Positions 11,479 to 24,796 of a DNA stretch of 64,000 bases are shown piece after piece. The stretch is from contig WPIO01000019.1 in NCBI GenBank assembly GCA_009760855.2, positions 1,915,001 to 1,979,000 of the forward strand, written 5' to 3'. Numbering within the stretch: position 1 is the stretch's first letter; each line of letters starts with the position of its first letter. The position numbers and the translations under genes were made by a program. Under the pieces are notes generated by a model. The model was not told the DNA's origin, ran no database searches, and was given only the letters and a program-made list of their open reading frames with translations. The stretch is from Cristatella mucedo (taxonomy: Eukaryota > Bryozoa > Phylactolaemata > Cristatellidae).

Positions 11479-11777
11479 ATGCATGAGCCGCCCGAAGGCT
11501 CGCCGCACGAACGTGGGCCGCTACGTGGCCAGCATGGGCTCCACACGCACCTTCAAATGCAGACGCCTGGCAGCGATGAGTCGGCCGACGAGGCCAGGTG
11601 CTCGAATCGGGATGCCGGATTCTATGGTGACCGAGCCAGCACCGATGGATTATCGTCGAACGAGGAGTCGCAGTTGCCGTTTCCCGGCTTTCCTGCGACC
11701 GTTTACAGATGCCTCAAGCAAACAAACCCGGCAAGATACTGGTGCCTTCGGCTCCTCACTTGGCAATATCCTTTCAA
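11479..11777 (+). CDS. Cav3 T-type calcium channel alpha-1, coding exon 1 (N-terminus)
   Basis: Encodes residues 1-99 and two bases of codon 100: the cytoplasmic N-terminus ahead of segment IS1. The acidic and Ser-rich first half is unremarkable. The second half, with residues reading ESQLPFPGF and then YWCLR, corresponds to the conserved block just before IS1 in Cav3 channels (the vertebrate family has SWCLRTVCNPWFER at this place). The ATG at 11479 is the first after an in-frame stop near 11359 and has G at -3. The length before IS1 (about 100 residues) suits the family. The proposed donor, CAA followed by GTGTTT, is weak; see the junction finding. Confidence is good for the exon, moderate for its 3' edge. 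Confidence 0.82.
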
Positions 11778-13468
11778 GTGTTTTGGTGATTGCTTTATAG
11801 AAAGCAGGTAGCCAGCAACGCCAGCTGCACATGGCGTCAACTTACAGTGCTTCTGATAGCAGCACTACTTTCCCTAGCAACTGACTGCGGCTAAGATGTA
11901 TTGACTCAAACCCAAAGTAAACAGGTTTCTCATTCTTTAAATGCTTAACGAAGAAAATCAAAACCTTCCTGTGGAAGCTAGTACATATTGAGACATACAC
12001 GAGTGGCATGCAGCACTTCTTGAGCCTGTGTGAATCATAATCATAAAGAAGCTATGTAGAATGGCAGTGTTTTTGGCAACTTAGCAGTCATGAGTCATGT
12101 CGTGAGCTCAAACATCGACTAGTATTGTTATGAGCTGAACTTAACATTGAATATTTGTCAAGCGTCTATTCGAACGCCTCATTCAAGTGGCAATTCGTCA
12201 TGCAACAAACCACTTTCATTCCTTCAACCCTCGTCTGGTGTTTAAACACCACCGAATCATCATCAAACGTTCCCTTTATATAACCCGGAATGATTTAATT
12301 GTACTCTGAACTTCTTGATGCTGAATAAATATAAGGTTGAGGAAAGGTTCACGCGTCGCGTTTTCCATCAAATCACTATTAAATTCAGTAAATTATTGTT
12401 TCATTAAATTATAATTAAAACCACGGCGAACGAACTTTTTCCTCAACCTCGTACTTGCTATGGAACGAAATAAGTAAATGTTCTGCAAAACAGTTGCTGG
12501 CTACCGTAAGATCTTCTAATTTCGTCGTCCTCTACACTCTGCTCTTTTGAATGTCCAGCTTCTCCACTGATCCGATCGCCAGCTCGCTCTGCTGCACCAA
12601 TGCGGCACCGAAGGCTTGTGCTGAGACAGCAGCTCTTGGCAGTGGCCCCAATGGCTAGCTCTGTCCACGCAGCCCAAGGTCTGTGCCGCCTGACATGCGT
12701 GCTGCCTTTCCATAGTTATGGCACCGATTGGTACACGCCAGCGTTGGACGATAGCTGAAAGAGGCAGATCTACGAACCAGCAAAAAAGAGTTGAGGCCGT
12801 GGGAGTTTGCACAAAGAACGCCCGGGAAGACTGGCAGAGATGGAATCAATTATAACGTATTGAGCTGAACGATTTCGAGTGTTCAATTTGTAATGCATCC
12901 ATTTTGTGCTTCTGGAAAGGTAGCCGTGTGTCGCGGTGCTGTTTTGATTACATTTCGCCAGGTCTGAAATGAAATTAATGAGTCACAATTAGGCTGCATT
13001 CGCATGAATGCTCAATGCTTCGCGTCAGACAAGCACCGCTTGAATTATCTGCCCCTTCATTGCCGAAGTTCGAGACGCTTCTGACCAACCCTGGTAAGTG
13101 CTGCTGCTTCTCCAGTGATCCAAAACATATCCCATTGAAAAGGCCGATTAACTACAGCCCTTAGCAAGTAAAAATCGACTTTATGCAAGTGACTTCGATG
13201 AAGATGTGGCAGGACGACTGAGGCTGCTCCTGCTGCTGCTGTTTGCCATGCTGTGAGCCCGGCCACTAGCGACGCCGGCCTAGTCGACAAGGCAACGAGT
13301 GAGCTGCAACTAAGCACGATAGCGTGGAAGCATTCTAGCGTGGACGCCACAGCATGATCCTGGTGCCTGATAAGAAGTTAGGACTCTTCGCTTCCGAGTA
13401 GTAGATTGCAGTTGTACCCTGCTATGCGACAAGCTTCCTTGACTGCCCCTTCGTACCTGGTTTGAGAG
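11778..13468 (+). other. Cav3 intron 1
   Basis: 1.7 kb. No repeat family or gene recognised. The open frame at 12516-12812 on the minus strand has no family resemblance. The 3' end has a modest pyrimidine tract (GCTTCCTTGACTGCCCCTTC) before the possible acceptors at 13466-13468. Confidence 0.6.
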
Positions 13469-13705
13469 GATCGTGGTCGCAGTCATCGTTGTTAACTGTG
13501 CCACACTTGCCATGTATCAGCCGTGCACCGACGGGCGCGGCTGCAGCACGGTTCGCTGCAAGACGCTGCAAGCGTTCGACTACTGCGTGTTCATATTCTT
13601 CCTGGCCGAGATGTCCGTCAAGCTGCTCAGCATGGGATTATATGGGCCTGGATCGTACTTGGCAGACGCGTGGAACCGGTTCGACCTCTTCATCGTCGTC
13701 GCTGG
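13469..13705 (+). CDS. Cav3 T-type calcium channel alpha-1, exon 2 (IS1-IS3)
   Basis: Residues 100-179. IS1 is at about 101-117 (VAVIVVNCATLAMY). The short extracellular loop has Cys119, Cys125 and Cys130. IS2 is at about 134-155 with the gating-charge partners Glu147 and Lys151 (FFLAEMSVKLL). The IS2-IS3 loop and start of IS3 read AWNRFDLFIVVAG with Asp172. This matches the domain I signature of voltage-gated calcium channels and is closest to the Cav3 type. The donor, GG followed by GTAAGCC, is strong and leaves two bases of Gly179. The 5' boundary is uncertain: conserved-looking W-F-E-R-I codons begin at 13458, but an in-frame TGA sits at 13440 and no AG lies between. The exon could start at 13469 (AG at 13467-13468, phase fits exon 1) or at 13467. 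Confidence 0.93.
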
Positions 13706-14519
13706 GTAAGCCACCTAGCGTGACAGTTCTGCTGTCACATGACCTTGCTGTATAGCTAGCTGCCTGCCGAGCTCTTAATCAGGCCGTGCTACCTTTCACT
13801 GTAATGCAGCGTATGCTTTCGTCCATGTGCCGTTTAATGCACACTCCTGTCTTGGTTAGACACCCTCGTCGTCCTACGTAAGGCAGCCACCTTCTAGATC
13901 GATTTTTTTTATTCCACGACGTCGCTCAGTGATTTTCCAAAACAAAGGCAAACAAACACAACCGTGCCCGTGTGCGTGCATTCACATGCCCTGCCTGCGA
14001 ACTCGAAAACGAGGCACCCATTCAACTTGTTACCAGTCGGTCGAATTCAATGACCTGACGGCGAGAGCTTTTCTCATCTCGATGCCATTCTCCCACATTC
14101 TCCTGCAGTCTCTTTCCGATAAATCGCTGCGGCTCCCTGCCATTCATTCAGTTCTTTTGTTTACTCACATGCTATTCCATTCATTCGCATGGAATAAAAC
14201 CTGTAGCTGTTTTTCTGCATGCTAAAACAACAGCATCCAGTCTGCCCTCGGTACTTGTCAGAAGCACACTGCTACCACTAAGCCACGGCTGCAGTCTCCA
14301 CCAGAAGCCACAGTCGCACGCAGAGCTCATGCATCGCTATCACAGCAGAGCATGCAGAGCATGGTCGCTGTAGCACAAACGCACTGCTCTGGTTAGACTT
14401 GTGGTTTTGAGCCCTTATTCCCTAAACAATGTCAACACTGGCTTGCATGTTTTAAGTGCAATTGACTTTCCAGGTATACTAGGTACTGTTTTCTGGCAAT
14501 GGTGACAATTAAACAGAGA

Positions 14520-14670
<151 letters not shown>

Positions 14671-14684
14671 TAGGAAAGGAGCCC

Positions 14685-14845
14685 TGTCATTGCCCAGATG
14701 GTAAGGTGCTTGCTCTTCGTAATCCAGGTTGTGGATTCGAGTCCAGCATCAGGAAAGTCTGTATTGCATACTGCAAGAGGTGATGATAGCCTACAAGGCT
14801 TTTCTGCTGCTATACAAACGAGGCTGCTAAATCAGCTGCCTTTTA
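14685..14845 (+). mobile_element. SINE-B copy
   Basis: tRNA-like head (CCCAGATGGTAAGGTGC, then GGTTGTGGATTCGAGTCC as B box), then CTGTATTGCATACTGCAAGAG and GCTGCTATACAAACGAGGC, ending AAATCAGCTGCC. This is the best match to the copy at 1350-1534. Confidence 0.75.
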
Positions 14846-14934
14846 AGGAGGGAGAGAGGACATGAGGGAGAGATGCACGTACGTGGAGATAAATAGGAGA
14901 ACTAGGGAATGAACGACATAGTGAGGGGTGCTCG

Positions 14935-15010
14935 AAGATTAGAGATCGCATATGACAACTGCTTAGAACCAGATTTAGTTCTCTGACTGCACTATACATA
15001 TTTCATATTT
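14935..15010 (+). mobile_element. SINE/LINE tail remnant
   Basis: GAACCAGATTTAGTTCTCTG and then GCACTATACATATTTC resemble the shared SINE-A/LINE 3' block. Only the tail is recognisable. Confidence 0.45.
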
Positions 15011-15419
15011 ATTTTCCTAATATAGCTAGTATTTTTTTATCAGCACAATATAAGGGGAAGAGACACGCCTACCTGCACACAAACGTGCACACACGCACAA
15101 ACGCAAGCACACACACACACACAGACACACTTTGCTGGCTGATGAGTGTTGCAGCCTGCCCTATGGACACTTGCAGATCCAGCCCACACTTGGATAGCTG
15201 CTGCTTGCACAGCCGCTATCCTATTAGCAGCGGAAGCAAATGCAGTTGAGATCAGACGAAGCACTGGTGCATAGAACTCCGAACAAGCTAGCATGCCAGC
15301 AGATGACCAGCTGCTGGCAAGTTGCAGCAGCCGGCCAGGCACAGCCAGCCGTGGACAGATCCTTGTGTGGTCTACCACGTGACTAGCTGCTGGCAACTTG
15401 CCGAGCCAGACCTTCCCAC

Positions 15420-15445
15420 AGGGGCGGGGGGGGGGGGGGCGGGTG
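15420..15445. repeat. Long G run
   Basis: GGGGCGGGG followed by an uninterrupted G stretch and CGGG. A potential G-quadruplex and a likely site of sequencing or assembly error. Confidence 0.9.
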
Positions 15446-16602
15446 AGTGAAAACTGACGTAGGCTCAATTGGCTAGCAGTTTACTCATAGCTGCACCAGA
15501 TTTGCTGCGACGTTTCGCTCAAGTTTTCACCGACTATCTCAGATGACTGGTCGCGGCATCGTGGTAAGACTCGGCTTTGTGCAAGTGCAGACGTCTGCTT
15601 GTCTACTTTCTCCCCTCGCTTCATCCTCTCTCGCTGCTCAGTGTGACTAGGGACTCGCCTGTGGCAAGGCTAGATTGCTTGCCGGAGACATCTGCAGAAT
15701 GCATGCTAGGCCAGCAGGTATGATACCAGCTGGCCGTCCAAGTGAACTACAATAAGAGAATCGCACGCCGAGAAGACTGTCATGCACCGTAGGCTGGCTG
15801 CTCTTCAGATGGCGACGACTTTTTTTCCTTGGCGCCAACAGGTTGCGACCCATTTGGTCGCAAATTATCCCCTTCGAGGCTTCAGAAGTCGTGCCACCGG
15901 AGATAGAAGTCGCTCTTGGACGGCTGCTACTGCCACAGCTTGGTCATTAAGAGCCCAAAAGTGGTAGCAGATATTTCCTTTCCGGCCTCCGAGGCGCTTC
16001 CCCCAGTGTTCCACCACTTCGGATACCCACACAGCACGGCCTTCCTTTCTTGCAGCGACCTGGCTGGCTGGCCTGGCTTGGCTTATTTACCACTATCCTC
16101 TCATTTTTTTGCACCGCACGGGAATAGGATGGCCGCTGCTGGCCGGCCGTCTCGGCTTCCTTGGCTGTAGACTGCTTTGCAGCCAATTACCTTGCCCATC
16201 TATACCGATACCAAACCGAGCAGAAACAAGCAGCTTGGAGGTCAGGTTTCGGGGTCAGCCGGACAAGTCGATGGGTAGTTTGGTTGGCAGCTGCTTTCGG
16301 CTGGCAGACAATTCCACATCACACACCAATTTAGTTATGCATATACAGACTCTCCAATAAGCCAAACGGAATAGGTTCCACTCGGTCACGGCTGAACAAT
16401 TTTCCATGCCCTCCTGCTTCAAGATCCTTAGCAGCAATGACAAGCACACGTCGAACCGCAGATTCACATGCCACATCCGGTTCCTGCCTATTATAATTCA
16501 GGCATTGCTACTATTCTCAAGCACTGTTGAAATCGGCCCAATTTAACCTGTGCACAGTTCGTTAGTAACCCTGGTGCATAAGTCACGGCGATCACTGCAA
16601 CG

Positions 16603-16737
16603 AGCTTGTCTGGCCCAGTGGTTAAAGTGCTCGCCCCGATCAAGGTCTGGCCAAGATCGTGGGCTCGAGCCCCTTGGCATATGTGAAATGCCTGATTAGA
16701 GATTAGGCTCTCCTAGGGTGCTATACAAATAAATTAT
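16603..16737 (+). mobile_element. SINE-A copy, near full length
   Basis: A box TGGCCCAGTGGTTAAAGTGC, CCCCGATCAAGGTCTGGCC, B box GATCGTGGGCTCGAGCC, then AGAGATTAGGCTCTCCTAGG and GTGCTATACAAATAAATTA. Confidence 0.9.
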
Positions 16738-17369
16738 ACTTATTTAATTATTTACTAATACAAGCACACACACACACGTGCAAACATAACACAGGCACAA
16801 ATACGTGTGGGCACATGAGAGAGCACACCATGTCGCACGGGAAAGACATACGTGTGCTCGCACTCGTACACGAGCTCGTGAGCACATAAACACTAGCAAA
16901 GGTAGTGCTGAAGAGGTCTCTCTCACGAGCTCCTCACCCCACCTCAAGCCAAGTAGCTGGGTACTCAGTCACAGTAGCATGCATCGTGCTGTTGCCCGCC
17001 GTCTATCGCGACTGCCCCTCCCTCGACCATCCGGTTTTAGCAGCCAGGTGCAAGCGCATATCCCAGAGGATATCGAGGGCTTTCATATGTAAGTTCGTGT
17101 TGTCATTCGCGATATCTAACGAGTCTCGCGAAGCTAGTTTAGAGAACGCGATATTGAAATGTATTTTTCCTTAATAAAAGAGCTAGCTCGCGTGCATAAA
17201 CTCTTCGAGTTGCCGATGCAGAGTCGCCTCACAGAGCAGAGGCACTCGTTCCTCCTCAGCAGAATCTCGATGCAGTTGCTCAATCAGTGGTTGAATTGTG
17301 ACGTTCAAACGGTCGGCACTTTCTAAAGGCTGGCAGTCTGACACCATGCTCGAGACACTTGCCGAAGTA

Positions 17370-17549
17370 CAGAGAGTCCAACCTGGTAGGACTGCTCCAT
17401 TCGAGTCCAACCTGGTAGGACTGCTCCATTCGAGTCCAACCTGGTAGGACTGCTCCATTCGAGTCCAACCTGGTAGGACTGCTCCATTCGAGTCCAACCT
17501 GGTAGGACTGCTCCATTCGAGTCCAACCTGGTAGGACTGCTCCATTCGG
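17370..17549. repeat. 29-bp minisatellite, six copies
   Basis: Unit GAGTCCAACCTGGTAGG followed by ACTGCTCCATTC, repeated six times with essentially no divergence. Each unit contains the short inverted repeat AGTCC/GGACT. Because 29 is not a multiple of 3, the same peptide blocks appear in rotating frames on the minus strand, giving three overlapping open frames that are not genes. Confidence 0.97.
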
Positions 17550-17602
17550 GCCGAAAATTTAAAGCTTTATTCGCTAGCATCTTGCAGACCCGGGCTCTGG
17601 GT

Positions 17603-17617
17603 TGAGAGAGAGAGAGA

Positions 17618-17709
<92 letters not shown>
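17603..17709. repeat. (GA)n microsatellite
   Basis: About 105 bp of GA, nearly pure, 55 bp after the 29-bp minisatellite. Confidence 0.97.
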
Positions 17710-17710
<1 letters not shown>

Positions 17711-20645
17711 CTGCTGTAGACAGTCATTTAGGCGAATTACTACTCGGAAGCTACCCGGCCATTATCAAGCGAAGGTGTTTAGCCCTGTGAGTCGAGGTCA
17801 GACAGTCGCCTTAGCTTCATATGATCAGGTCTGCCCCATCGCACTCCTTATTAGCAGGCCAGTGCCCTTCATCTAGAAATCACCACAAAAGAAATAAATA
17901 AGAAAGAAAATGTATCAAGATACGTATGGAAAAACACGAATTTAAGTTTCTGCTCATGCATGCACGGAATTTTCGCAACGCGAGGTCCATTCATTTCGTT
18001 TTCAATTGATAGTTTGGTATTGGCGTAAGCAGATATATATTTATGTAGGTATACATGTGTATATGTAAACATGTGTATAGCTACATAAATACATGTATAT
18101 GAGTGTATATACATATTTTGGTACACATTCTTATAAATTTCAATTTCACACTTAAATACTGATATTGGATTATCTTACTTAGCCGCAGCGTGCCTCCTAA
18201 GGATAGACTTGTTCTCTGATAATTTCGTAAAGGATTGGACGACGCAGAGGTTTTTCTGGAAAAAACATCTAGTGTGATGTAAGCGTATAAATTCTTTATG
18301 TATTAATTCAATTTGCTGCAGTTACCAATCCTATTGCCCCAGTTTCTTGCAGGCACCTACCTGGTAGCACCAAAGCTCATTTAATATGGTTGATACCTTG
18401 TTAGTGGTTGGGAATGTTCACAACGAACATGCATAAAGCAGTAAAATTACATGAGAAAATTGAGATGAAGGTCGTGAGTTGTCTTGATTAGACGAGAAAT
18501 TTCTGCCCTGCCTGTAAGAGTCCAGACACAGGATCTCGGAAAATGTTTAAACATCTGCCGCACACATGCTGGTTTAGGATGCTATTAAGTCGAGGGAGAC
18601 CCATGCCAAGGCAAGGAGACAATGTGTGGCATAACTCCCAGGCTTTCAAATATTGTGTGTTTTCGCTCACGGATGTTCATTTCATGGCTTTACTTTAGCC
18701 TTTCCTATTCGAGTCAAAGAATTAGAATAGACTTTCTCCTCGTTATTTGGCCATATGTCATAGGTTTTTCAAATCTGAGTTGAACAGTCCTGCCTCGAAG
18801 AAACTTGCCCTGGAAATGTCTGAGACCCTAGTAAACTACCTCAATGGCGGTTTTGCGGCTCTGCTGTGGATTTATGAGTGATCCAGTAGTCTTTGGTATG
18901 CTGTCGGCTGAATGAGCACTGGGATTTGTAATTAGCTTCGAGCCTGGCGACACAGGCAAGGGACATCTCCTAGGCCGATTCTTTATCCCCACGAATAAGA
19001 GGAATGCATTTCCTTCGGTGCAGAATACTGAGCAAGAAATTGCTTCATCAAAAGAAGCAAACCATTTTCATTAACAACTCGCGGCTTGCCTACACTCGCC
19101 AGGTAATCGCATTCTTTTGCAAAAATCTACTTTCAAAACTAAGCGATATAAATGAGTTTGATGTGCTATATAAACTTGAGATAAAATATATATATATATA
19201 TATATGCAGGTGCCGTCAAAGGTTTAGGCGAGAGCGGGATAGAGGGGTAATTCTAACGATTATGATGACTTCAGCTGGGACTGACTCAGATGCAGCAAAC
19301 CATACTACTTCCCTTCTCAATCCGTGCTAAGCAAATCAGTTCTAACCGCATACAGAGGAGAAGGATAAACAAATTATAATGGAAAGTACCTCTCTGACAT
19401 GGTAACGCAATTGGAATTAGCCTCAAACCAGAGTTGGTGGACCTAACTGCAAATGCTACAAGTATCAAATTGCTTAACCGCTTTTGTCTGCGAAAACTAT
19501 TTTACTTGACGCCCTATGCCAATGCAGGTGAGATAATGCTCCTAAAATGAGGGCAAGGATTATGGCATTCCAACAAACTGGCATAAAGGGAGTGATTAAA
19601 ATCTTGGTTGCTCCACTTCTTATAAGCCTCAATAATTTTTTAATTACATACTGAAGCGTATCGTGTTTATCTGTCACAGCTGCCGTAGGGCATGCAAAGT
19701 AATGCACTCTGAAAGCAGTGCAAGATAAATTACCAGTGAAAGCCATGAACTTTCGGGCAGGTAAGGCCGGTCGCTTAAACTTGTGGCGGCACGTGCACAT
19801 TGGCTTACACACACTTGTATATAGCTGGCTACACACCTGTATATACACACATGTGAGTAATATTTTCATGTGCTTTCCATGTGTACATCCTGCCGTATGG
19901 TACTCCATATGAGATTGATTGTGATCAACTTCACTTATGGCATACATGACTTGAGCTGCTTTTCATTAACCCTAATAGTTATCTTGCAATGCATGTGCCA
20001 TCTAATGCCGTATAGGCTGATGAAAAAATTAGCTTTCAGGCAATGCTCAGTGCTTCTTAGAAAATATGAGGACTTGATAGCATTGTATGCTCAGCTGGAA
20101 CTTCTTGATTAAAACGGATATGAACTGATAGCATACGGTGTAGACTTGCACCTGACCGAGTCCAGATGGCGCCCACCCATTTATCGGCTTTCAGCCTGTT
20201 GACTTGCTTTTTCTTGCGACAATAGAAATACACGTGGCTTTCTTCGAGTCAGGAACTTGAGCTATGACGAGACTCTGGTGCTGGCTTAGCAGCTGTACAA
20301 CGCTTGGCTGTACGTGTTAATAACTAGGGTTGGTAAGTACGTCTGTTAGAAGTGCTCACCGTATATTTCTCGAGGTAAGAAATTTCAAGTTTAATCAGGA
20401 ATGCACTCTAGTGGCTTTCACCGGATCTCTTGTATTTCATCACCGGCCATTTCCCTCGTACACTTTATCTGTCATGATAAGGTTTGCAAATCCTTGTTCA
20501 AGGCGGAGATTTTTCTCTTGCCTTTTTGTAGTTCTCCAACTTAGCAATGACCGAGAACATTCACTGTCAGCATTGACTGTGCAGAATTTGTCATTGAAAA
20601 ATCGACGATGCTGCTCAAATTAGGTAGAAATTATTACTAAATGGC

Positions 20646-20647
<2 letters not shown>

Positions 20648-20696
<49 letters not shown>
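20648..20696. repeat. (CT)n microsatellite
   Basis: About 24 uninterrupted CT units. Confidence 0.97.
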
Positions 20697-20699
<3 letters not shown>

Positions 20700-22167
20700 C
20701 AGTATGCGGGATGCAAACCTACTTGTATTATAATTTATACATGAGCTATGCGAAATTGAGCTATGCGAGTATTAATAGTCCAGCTCTTTCCTGTAAAAAG
20801 GAGTTGAGGATTATTTACTGGCCAACTGTGAGAGCTTATAAAAGAGCCTACTCATCTGAGGATTGCTTAGCTGGCATCAAGCTATGCCGAGTGGCGGTCG
20901 ACGTGCTCAGGTATATTTCTCAGATTAGGAATCATACATACCAGTCTCTACCCAGAACTAGTGCAAGCTTGTGTTTTAATATTGTATCATCAGAAAGGAT
21001 TAGTTATACTATTAACAACATATGTTTTGTATTAAACCCCAAGATAAATGAATCTATATTCCGACACTTTGCAACTTGCTGCATGAGAAGCAATAACCAC
21101 GAGCCATTGAAAAGCAAGGTTAGACCTGCTTAGACAAGCATGCACAAGCATAGAAAAAGACACTCGGTGCCACCGGCCAGTAGGATCTATGGCGAGCGAA
21201 ATGCACCAAATCATGCAAAGGCAAGCACTCAAGGCACACAGGGAGGAAGGATGTACGTTTGTTGTGCTATACAAAAGCATCTTGCTCATGCCCTTAGTCA
21301 CGGCTCTGATATATACATTAGACAATGTTTTGCAATGCACGAGCACACAATGTTGCCATTAAGTGATATAAGCAGGCTCATGTGCAGCTGCAGTACACCA
21401 GAAGGACTAGTCGCTATAATTCAGCTATACTACTTTTAACAAAATCTAGTAGCAATATCGTATCTACATGGCGTTTGGAAGAATTAGCATGACAGCTTCA
21501 GTCACTGGCGTTCCTCATGCAAGCATCAGTATCAGCATGAACCTAAGGACTCAAGCACGCTTACCAACTTTTCGCTCCTAAACTTTTCGAAATGCTAGCC
21601 ATATCTTTTGAAGCCGCCACACTGCTACGGATCTCTTTCAGAGAGAGCGTCGTGAAAATCGGCTCTACGGCACCATGAGCATGAGCGTCAAGAATGTCTC
21701 ATTTTTGCATGGTCCTCCAGGGAGGCACTTCCGATTCTCAATCACGTGCTCGACTTTCCTGCTCTCGCCCAATCACGCCACAGCATGCCATCGAAATTTG
21801 GGCCACCTCTTCTAGTACGATATGTAGGTTGGTGGATCAGCATACGGGAAGAGGAAAACTGACAGATACACTGCAAATCGGCCAATCCAGGTGGTACTAG
21901 AATCAAGAGTCAGAGCTGCATGGTATGCCTGGTAAATGGAGGTGCCCTCCCCCCAGGCAGCACAATCGAATTGACTGCAGTTTGCTACCAGCCGGATATC
22001 TGTGCCGGATGAGCTTGCTACTACCGTTCGTTAGGCTGTTTAAAAGGCCACCTGCAACAGAACTCCCTACATTAGCCTCGTCAGTTAGTACAGGCATCTA
22101 CTTTGCCATAGCTGGGGCTGGCGCTTGCTTCTTCACTCAGTACTCGAATGGGTGATAAATGAGTCGG

Positions 22168-22400
22168 TTCAATGGCAGCAGCAGCTACAGTGGCAGCAGC
22201 AGCAACAGCAGCTGCTGCTGCTGAGATCGGATGTGGCAGCTGCAGTTGCCGTGGCTGCAGCAGCAGTGGCAGCTACAGTGGTAGTGGTATCAGGAGCGGC
22301 ATTAGTATTCCCTTTGGTGTGGCACAGTGCAGGCAGCAGCAGCAGCAGCAAAAAGGTGCTGCTGCTGAAGCTGAGGCTGCTGCAGGGTCAGGCTGAAGAT
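22168..22400. repeat. Imperfect (CAG)n-rich tract
   Basis: Interrupted CAG/GCA/GCT triplets over about 230 bp, with open frames in several frames and both strands giving Gln-, Ala- or Ser-rich peptides. No splice sites or homology support coding. Confidence 0.85.
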
Positions 22401-22524
22401 TACATCACCAAGTTGCTCGACCCAAACGAAAAGCCTGCGAGAGCTGTCTAACTTGAGCAAGCCACTGGCCACCATGCCCTTTTTGCATGCATGGAAGTAT
22501 CTGGAATACAGACACACTCCCACT

Positions 22525-22556
22525 ATCAAGTGAATTATTATTATTATTATTATCCC
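22525..22556 (+). mobile_element. LINE 3' terminus remnant with (ATT)n
   Basis: CTATCAAGTGAATTATTATT matches the last bases of the full LINE copy (TTTATCAAGTGCAATATTATT near 32990). Only the terminus is present. Confidence 0.45.
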
Positions 22557-23019
22557 CCTCCCCCATGCGAAACACATTGAATGGATAAGGCATTGATGGG
22601 GTTGTGGTGGCTTGCCAGGTTACCTGGATGCATGTGCCAAGTCCTATCTTAAGTATAAGCACAGATTAGGCAGTAGAGTTTGGCCCATCAAAAGGAGGTA
22701 GAGCATTTTAGCACTAACCATATTATGCTTGTTGACCCTGTAAATGTTACCACTAACCACGTGGCCATGCTTTCCTTTACAGTATTTGTAAAGTGACTGC
22801 ACAGGAATTAATTTAGGTTCTTCAGCGGTATTATGCAAATGTATTGTTAGTATTACTCTTATTAAATTGAATGAGAGTTTGAAGTCTCATATAGCTGTTA
22901 CAGTTAATGTGGTCAAATGTAGTAATGTGATCCTTCTGACGACAATGTCAACTTAATCCATGACCCTCGAGGCTGGCTCTGCTGTAGTTCAACTGCAACT
23001 GTCTGAGCTAACGTTTGTA

Positions 23020-23155
<136 letters not shown>

Positions 23156-23257
23156 ACGGTCAGGTTCAATCTAGCAGGTCTGCTAATGATGGAGTCCTGC
23201 AGGGGTCTATTCTTGATTACTGGCTGCTTTCAGTGTGTACTACCTCTCACACATATA

Positions 23258-23365
23258 CTAACAATAATAATTACTGTAATAGTAATACTATACTTGTATA
23301 GGGCCATCAGAGAACTTCCAGGCACTTTACATATGCCATAAAGGAAGCATGATAAAATGATCATT
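23258..23365 (-). mobile_element. LINE 3' tail fragment, minus strand
   Basis: Reverse-oriented ATT-like tail, TATAGGGCCATCAGAGAAC, then CTTTACATATGCCATAAAGG, as in the other minus-strand LINE ends. Confidence 0.65.
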
Positions 23366-24646
23366 TCATCATGCATGTTACCGCTAATCAGGATTAGCAG
23401 TAAGACGCACAATTTCAGCAATTCCCAGCTGCTTTTGATTTGTACTACTTCATCGCCGTCTTCGTTGACTGTATATCTGCTGCCCTGACATATTGGCACA
23501 TGATCCCAGACGTCGGTCGGCTTTCTCAAAGCTGAGTAGGAATGCAGTTCTCTTGGCAGATGTTGTTACAGTATAAACAGGGTCGTTATCCGGGGCTCTG
23601 TGCTTGTAATCTGAGATGCAGCAGTGAGATATCGAGATGGGAGTCAGTTCGCACCTCGAATTCGAGCCGATGCCCTCTTCAACGATTTTAGATTGCCATT
23701 GATATCACGTTTAGTCTGACTCAGGGTTTGGCGATTATTTAACACATTGGAAGACTGCTTGCTGGCTTCTGGTTCTCTACAGGCCTGGCTGCTGAAGCTC
23801 TGTTTTGGGAGGACATCATAAAACACACGAGCTAGTGCTAATTACGGCTGCTGGGCTGATGCTTAAATTCAACGAATGTTGCCAACTGGCCTCAATGCTG
23901 TAGGACTCGGACTCGCGCTGTTAGCTCCACGGCAAATTTTGTGCCCAGTGTTTCCATGCTTAGGGCCCCTGTGCTGGTTGCTGGTTCCAAATCGATCAGT
24001 GGATACTCTGAAAAATACTTCTATCAGACCCGTAAGGCCAACAGTGCTCCAGCTCCGCCTTCCCTACGCCTAACCGAACTGCTGCAGCAGTGTAAGCCTG
24101 CACACACCCTCCAGCTCCAGCTCTCAGGACAATGCCAAGGTGCTGTCCCTGCCTCGAACCTAGAGGCTATTGGTGGCAGGCTTTTTCTCGGTTGATCCTT
24201 GCCTGTGAGGCTGACTTCCGCAATTCTTACAGACGGCAATACCTGTTTGATGCCGATTCAGATCTGTTCCCACCGAATTGCATTGTCCTTGGTTGTATGC
24301 CGATTCCACCTAGTTTTTCAGCTGGTCCCCCAATTTTACTATTACTATTCCACTTTTCCTTAGTGTGAAGAGCTCTGTTGGCCACCGTTTCTTGGAATCA
24401 AAATTTGCAACCAGTACGGAATAGGGCAGAAAAAATACCCACCCCACTCCATGCACACAATCACACGCACACGAGCACACACAGATGGGCCCAAACACAC
24501 AAAGCTTTTACACACAAGCTCGAACAGCTATTATAAATGGTATACACATACATACAGTACTGCACACCTACGATATACATAAACCTGTATATCTATGCAA
24601 TATGTGTCTTATGAATAAAAGATTGGATAGACGATATATAGACATT

Positions 24647-24796
<150 letters not shown>

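Noticed and set aside
17183-17727. Three overlapping minus-strand frames with repeated MEQSYQVGLEWSS-type peptides
   Set aside because: They are the 29-bp minisatellite read in rotating frames, continuing into a GA tract.
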